NCBI GenBank assembly: GCA_937871735.1 | Contig: CALMOI010000346.1 | Location: forward strand, 1 to 8,345 | Direction: 5' to 3' | DNA from: an uncultured Comamonadaceae bacterium | GTDB lineage: Bacteria > Pseudomonadota > Gammaproteobacteria > Burkholderiales > Burkholderiaceae_C | DNA length: 8,345 nt | Shown: one piece after another, positions 5,104-8,345 of the stretch | Position numbering within the stretch: position 1 is the stretch's first letter | How the letters are laid out: every line of letters starts with the position of its first letter | Made by a program: the position numbers and the translations under genes | The notes under the pieces: model-generated | The model's input: the letters and a program-made list of their open reading frames with translations, nothing else | Database searches by the model: none | Told to the model about the DNA's origin: nothing

Positions 5104-7221
5104 TCATGCCTTCAAAAACTCGGATTTTCCTCCCAACCAGCGCGCCACATGGCGTTCGGCCAGTTGCGGGTGCTGATCAAGCAGGTGCGGGGCCAGCCGC
5201 CGCGCCCAGTCCAGCAGCGGTGCGTCAGTCTCTAAATTGGCAAAGCGCAGCAAGGCGGCTCCAGACTGGCGCGCACCGAGGAATTCGCCCGGCCCGCGAA
5301 TTTCCAAGTCGCGCCGGGCGATCTCGAAGCCGTCGTTGGTTTCGGCCATCGCTTTCAGGCGCTCACGCGAGGCTTCGCTCAAGCGTCCGCCATCGGGCTG
5401 GCTGTAGAGCAACACGCAGGCCGACGCTGCCGCGCCGCGCCCCACGCGCCCGCGCAGTTGGTGCAACTGGCTCAGGCCAAAGCGTTCAGCGTGTTCGATC
5501 ACCATCAGGCTGGCGTTGGGCACATCAACGCCGACTTCAATCACCGTAGTGCTGACCAGCACGGCCACCAGACCGTCGGTGAACAAGTCCATCACCGCTT
5601 TCTTTTCTGCCGGGGCCATGCGCGAGTGCAGCAGGCCGATCATCACGCCGGGCAGCGCCTCGCTCAGTTCGGCGTGGGTGGCGGTGGCGTTGCTCAAGTC
5701 CAGCGCTTCGCTTTCTTCAATCAGCGGGCAGACCCAGTACACCTGCCGCCCTTGATCAACTTGGGCGCGAATGCGCTCTATCACCTGCTCGCGGCGGCTG
5801 TCCGACACCACTTTGGTGACGATGGGCGTGCGCCCCGGCGGCAGCTCGTCCAGCGTGGAGACATCCAAGTCGGCGTAGTAGCTCATCGCCAGCGTGCGCG
5901 GAATGGGCGTGGCCGACATCATCAGCAAGTGCGGCTCTTGGCCTGCGTCATCGAGCTTGTCGCGCAAGGCCAGCCGCTGGGCCACGCCGAAGCGGTGCTG
6001 CTCGTCGATGATGGCCAGCGCCAAGTTTTTGAACTTGACCTGCGCTTGAATCACCGCGTGCGTGCCCACCACCAGCGCGGCGGCACCGGATTCGATCAGC
6101 GCCAGCATGGCGGCGCGCTCTTTTTTCTTTTGGCTGCCGGTGAGCCACGCCACCGTCAGCCCCAGCGGCGTGAGCAGCGGCTCCAGCCACACGATGAGTT
6201 TGCGGAAATGCTGCTCGGCCAAAATTTCAGTCGGGGCCATCAGCGCGCATTGCCAGCCTGCGCCCATCGCCCAAGCGGCGGCCAGCGCGGCAACCACGGT
6301 TTTGCCCGAACCCACGTCGCCTTGCAGCAAGCGGTGCATGGGCGCGGGGCGGGTCAAGTCGTGGGCGATTTCTTGCGTGACGCGGTGCTGCGCGCCGGTC
6401 AGGGCAAAGGGCAGCGCGGCCAGCAGTTGCTCGTGCAGCGGCAAGGCGGCGGCAGAGTGGGCGGGCCGCAGCACCGGGGCGCGCAGGTGTTCGCGCTCGC
6501 GCTTGGCGGTGAGCTGCGACAGTTGCTGGGCCAGCAGCTCTTCGGCTTTCAGGCGCTGCCAGGCGGGGTGCGTGCGCTCTTCCAAATCGGCAATGGCGAC
6601 TTCGGGCGTGGGGCGGTGCAGCAGCGCCAGCGCTTGCCGCAGCGGCCACGCGGCCAGCACCGGCTGGCGGGCCAGCGCGGCGGGCGGCAGGGTTTCGCTC
6701 AGGTCGGCGCGGGTCAGGGCTCGTGCCACGGCGCGGCGCAAATACGGTTGCGGCAGGCCCGCGCCGGTCGGGTAGACGGGCGTGAGGTCAGTGGGCAAAT
6801 CAGCGTCGGCGCTTTGCACTTGCGGATGCATCATGGTGCGGCCCCACAGGCCGCCGCGCACCTCGCCCCGCGCACGGATGCGCACGCCCACCCGCACCAT
6901 TTGCTGCTGCGAGGGGTAGAAGCTGAAAAAGCGCAGCACGCATTCGCCCGAGCCGTCATGCAGCGTCACCAGCCACTGGCGGCGCGGGCCCAGCTGCACC
7001 TCGCTGGCCGTGACGGTGCCTTCAAGCTGCACCGTGTCGCCCTCGCGGGCATCGCTCAAGCGGGTGATGCGGGTTTCATCTTCATAGCGCAGCGGCAGGT
7101 GCAGCGCCAAGTCGATGTCGCGCAGCAAGCCCAATTTGCGCATGGCTTTTTGCGGAGCCGACAGCGCGGGTTTGGCAGGGACGGCCTGCGTTGCAGGGGC
7201 AGTGGGCGGCGAAGCGGACAT
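5104..7221 (-). CDS. recG: ATP-dependent DNA helicase RecG
   Basis: RecG is a superfamily 2 double-strand DNA translocase that reverses stalled replication forks and remodels Holliday junctions and R-loops. The 705-residue product is close to the E. coli length (693). An N-terminal Ala/Pro-rich tail of about 20 residues precedes the wedge/OB-fold domain (about 50-150). Helicase motifs follow in order: Walker A GDVGSGKT (301-308), Ia APTEILAEQH (329-338), DEQHRFG (406-412, RecG-specific form of motif II), SATPIPRTLAMSYYADLD (436-453), LLHSRM (530-535), VSTTVIEVGVDVPNA (556-570) and QLRGRVGRG (588-596). The TRG translocation motif RRDLEIRGPGEFLGARQSG (636-654) is intact. The start has no convincing Shine-Dalgarno sequence. 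It is first in the minus-strand array, 7 bp before oxyR, and divergent from queA. Confidence 0.97.
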   Translation of the reverse strand: MSASPPTAPATQAVPAKPALSAPQKAMRKLGLLRDIDLALHLPLRYEDETRITRLSDAREGDTVQLEGTVTASEVQLGPRRQWLVTLHDGSGECVLRFFSFYPSQQQMVRVGVRIRARGEVRGGLWGRTMMHPQVQSADADLPTDLTPVYPTGAGLPQPYLRRAVARALTRADLSETLPPAALARQPVLAAWPLRQALALLHRPTPEVAIADLEERTHPAWQRLKAEELLAQQLSQLTAKREREHLRAPVLRPAHSAAALPLHEQLLAALPFALTGAQHRVTQEIAHDLTRPAPMHRLLQGDVGSGKTVVAALAAAWAMGAGWQCALMAPTEILAEQHFRKLIVWLEPLLTPLGLTVAWLTGSQKKKERAAMLALIESGAAALVVGTHAVIQAQVKFKNLALAIIDEQHRFGVAQRLALRDKLDDAGQEPHLLMMSATPIPRTLAMSYYADLDVSTLDELPPGRTPIVTKVVSDSRREQVIERIRAQVDQGRQVYWVCPLIEESEALDLSNATATHAELSEALPGVMIGLLHSRMAPAEKKAVMDLFTDGLVAVLVSTTVIEVGVDVPNASLMVIEHAERFGLSQLHQLRGRVGRGAAASACVLLYSQPDGGRLSEASRERLKAMAETNDGFEIARRDLEIRGPGEFLGARQSGAALLRFANLETDAPLLDWARRLAPHLLDQHPQLAERHVARWLGGKSEFLKA

Positions 7222-7326
7222 GCGTGCATTGTCACCCGAGCACCGTGGGACAATCCGCGCCCGGTTTCACCGACTTCTTGTTTCATCCCTTTCCTTGGCA
7301 CGGGCCACGTTCAGCCCTCAAGCGTC
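7222..7326. other. divergent intergenic spacer between recG and queA
   Basis: The 105 bp gap should contain promoters for both the recG array and queA, but I find no pair of -35/-10 boxes close to consensus on either strand. It includes an imperfect inverted repeat TTGTC (7229-7233) ... GACAA (7249-7253) just upstream of recG. No terminator or RNA gene is apparent. Confidence 0.4.
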
Positions 7327-8345
7327 ATGACCACATCTACCGCCGCAAGCACCCACACCCTGAGCGATTTCGACTTCGCCCTGCCCCCGGAACTCATCGC
7401 CCAGCATCCCGCGCCTGAGCGCAGCGCCTCGCGCCTGCTCGATGGCCGCCAGCCGCAGCCGGTGGATCGCATCTTCCGCGAGCTGCCCGGCCTGCTGCGC
7501 GCGGGCGATCTGCTGGTGTTCAACGACACCCAGGTCATCAAAGCCCGGCTGTTTGGCGAGAAGGCCACTGGCGGCAAGGTCGAACTGCTGGTCGAGCGCG
7601 TGCTGCACGGCCCCGGCCACATCAACGAAGTCATGGCGCACATGAAAGTCAGCAAAAAGCCCCTGCCCGGCGCGCTGCTGCACATGGCGGGCGGCTTCAC
7701 CGCCGAACTGCTGGGCCGCTGGCCGCGTGAAGACGGGCCGCTGTTCCGCTTCCGCTTCAGCGGCGACCCGCACACGCTGATGGCCGCCCACGGCCACATC
7801 CCGCTGCCGCCCTACATCACCCACGGCGACACCGAAGAAGACGCTAAGCGTTACCAAACCGTCTTTGCCAAAAACCCCGGTGCCGTCGCCGCCCCCACCG
7901 CCGCCCTGCACTTTGACGAGGCGCTGCTGGCCGAGCTGGACGCACGCGGCATCCCACGCGCCAGCGTCACCCTGCATGTGGGCGCAGGCACCTTCCAGCC
8001 CGTCAAAACCGAGAATCTGGCCGAACACGTCATGCACGCCGAGTGGTACGACGTGCCCGCCGCCACCCAGCAAGCCATCGCCGACTGCCGCGCCCGGGGT
8101 GGCCGCGTGGTGGCCGTCGGCACCACCAGCGTGCGCACGCTGGAAAGCTGGGCCAAAACCGGACAGGCCCAAGGCGACACCAGCATCTTCATCACGCCCG
8201 GGTTCCGGTTCCAAGTGGTGGACGTGCTCATCACCAACTTCCACCTGCCCAAATCCACCCTGATGATGCTGGTCAGCGCCTTCGCGGGCTACGGCCACAT
8301 CATGGGGCTGTACCAGCACGCGATAGCGCAGGGGTACAGGTTCTT
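7327..8345 (+). CDS. queA: S-adenosylmethionine:tRNA ribosyltransferase-isomerase, 3' end cut by window edge
   Basis: QueA transfers and isomerises the ribosyl group of S-adenosylmethionine onto 7-aminomethyl-7-deazaguanine in tRNA, giving epoxyqueuosine at wobble position 34 of GUN-anticodon tRNAs. Reading from ATG 7327 gives 339 uninterrupted codons. Family segments are clear: LSDFDFALPPELIAQHPAPE (12-31) then RSASRLL, DLLVFNDTQVIKARLFG (61-77), HIPLPPYI (157-164), RYQTVFAKNPGAVAAPTAAL (175-194) then HFDE, VTLHVGAGTFQPVK (214-227), HVMHAEWYDV (234-243), VGTTSVRTLES (264-274) and VVDVLITNFHLPKSTLMMLV (297-316) then SAFAGY. Family proteins run to about 340-360 residues and continue with an FFSYGDAM-like end, so only some 10-20 codons are missing. 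The first nine residues exceed the E. coli N-terminus, but no other start is available. The ribosome binding site is weak. Confidence 0.96.
   Translation, partial: MTTSTAASTHTLSDFDFALPPELIAQHPAPERSASRLLDGRQPQPVDRIFRELPGLLRAGDLLVFNDTQVIKARLFGEKATGGKVELLVERVLHGPGHINEVMAHMKVSKKPLPGALLHMAGGFTAELLGRWPREDGPLFRFRFSGDPHTLMAAHGHIPLPPYITHGDTEEDAKRYQTVFAKNPGAVAAPTAALHFDEALLAELDARGIPRASVTLHVGAGTFQPVKTENLAEHVMHAEWYDVPAATQQAIADCRARGGRVVAVGTTSVRTLESWAKTGQAQGDTSIFITPGFRFQVVDVLITNFHLPKSTLMMLVSAFAGYGHIMGLYQHAIAQGYRF

Noticed and set aside
7318..8319. 333-codon open frame on the minus strand opposite queA
   Set aside because: queA on the plus strand has clear family motifs through the whole stretch. Long antisense frames are expected in high-GC DNA, and the minus-strand product resembles nothing I know.

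Overview
The window looks like a piece of a high-GC betaproteobacterial chromosome. Burkholderiales, probably Comamonadaceae, is the best guess. That guess rests on the protein sequences (L14, L24, OxyR, RecG, QueA) and on a remembered gene order for the family (queA, recG, oxyR, ubiA, proC, rplN); no database search was possible. Almost all of the sequence is coding. There are no signs of mobile DNA, CRISPR arrays, tRNA or rRNA genes.

Region 1 (about 1-1340, minus strand) is the start of the spc ribosomal-protein operon, rplN (L14) - rplX (L24) - rplE (L5), with rplE cut by the left edge. A good sigma-70 promoter (TTGACT, 17 bp, AATAAT) lies upstream of rplN and gives a leader of about 134 nt. 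The usual upstream neighbours rpsQ, rpmC and rplP are absent, so in this genome the spc block is separated from the S10 block and begins at its own promoter.

Region 2 (about 1172-2282) is a 274 bp divergent spacer followed by proC on the plus strand. proC encodes pyrroline-5-carboxylate reductase, the last step of proline synthesis. The spacer holds the rplN promoter, a terminator-like hairpin facing proC that overlaps the promoter's -35 box, and a second hairpin just beyond it.

Region 3 (2283-7221, minus strand) is a tightly packed array read in the order recG - oxyR - DyP peroxidase - ubiA. The gaps are 7 bp and 28 bp, followed by a 1 bp stop/start overlap, so the four genes are probably co-transcribed. 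It joins a replication-fork helicase, a peroxide-sensing regulator with both redox cysteines, a heme peroxidase and the ubiquinone-pathway prenyltransferase. The oxyR-peroxidase pair makes sense as an oxidative-stress unit. ubiA ends facing the end of proC, and a 10 bp-stem hairpin at that junction carries the ubiA stop codon in its loop.

Region 4 (7222-8345) is a short divergent spacer and then queA on the plus strand (queuosine tRNA modification). queA is cut by the right edge with probably only 10-20 codons missing.

I see no undescribed system here. The items most worth a second look are the DyP peroxidase inside the recG-oxyR-ubiA array, the detached spc operon with its overlapping promoter and hairpin, and the hairpin over the proC/ubiA junction.
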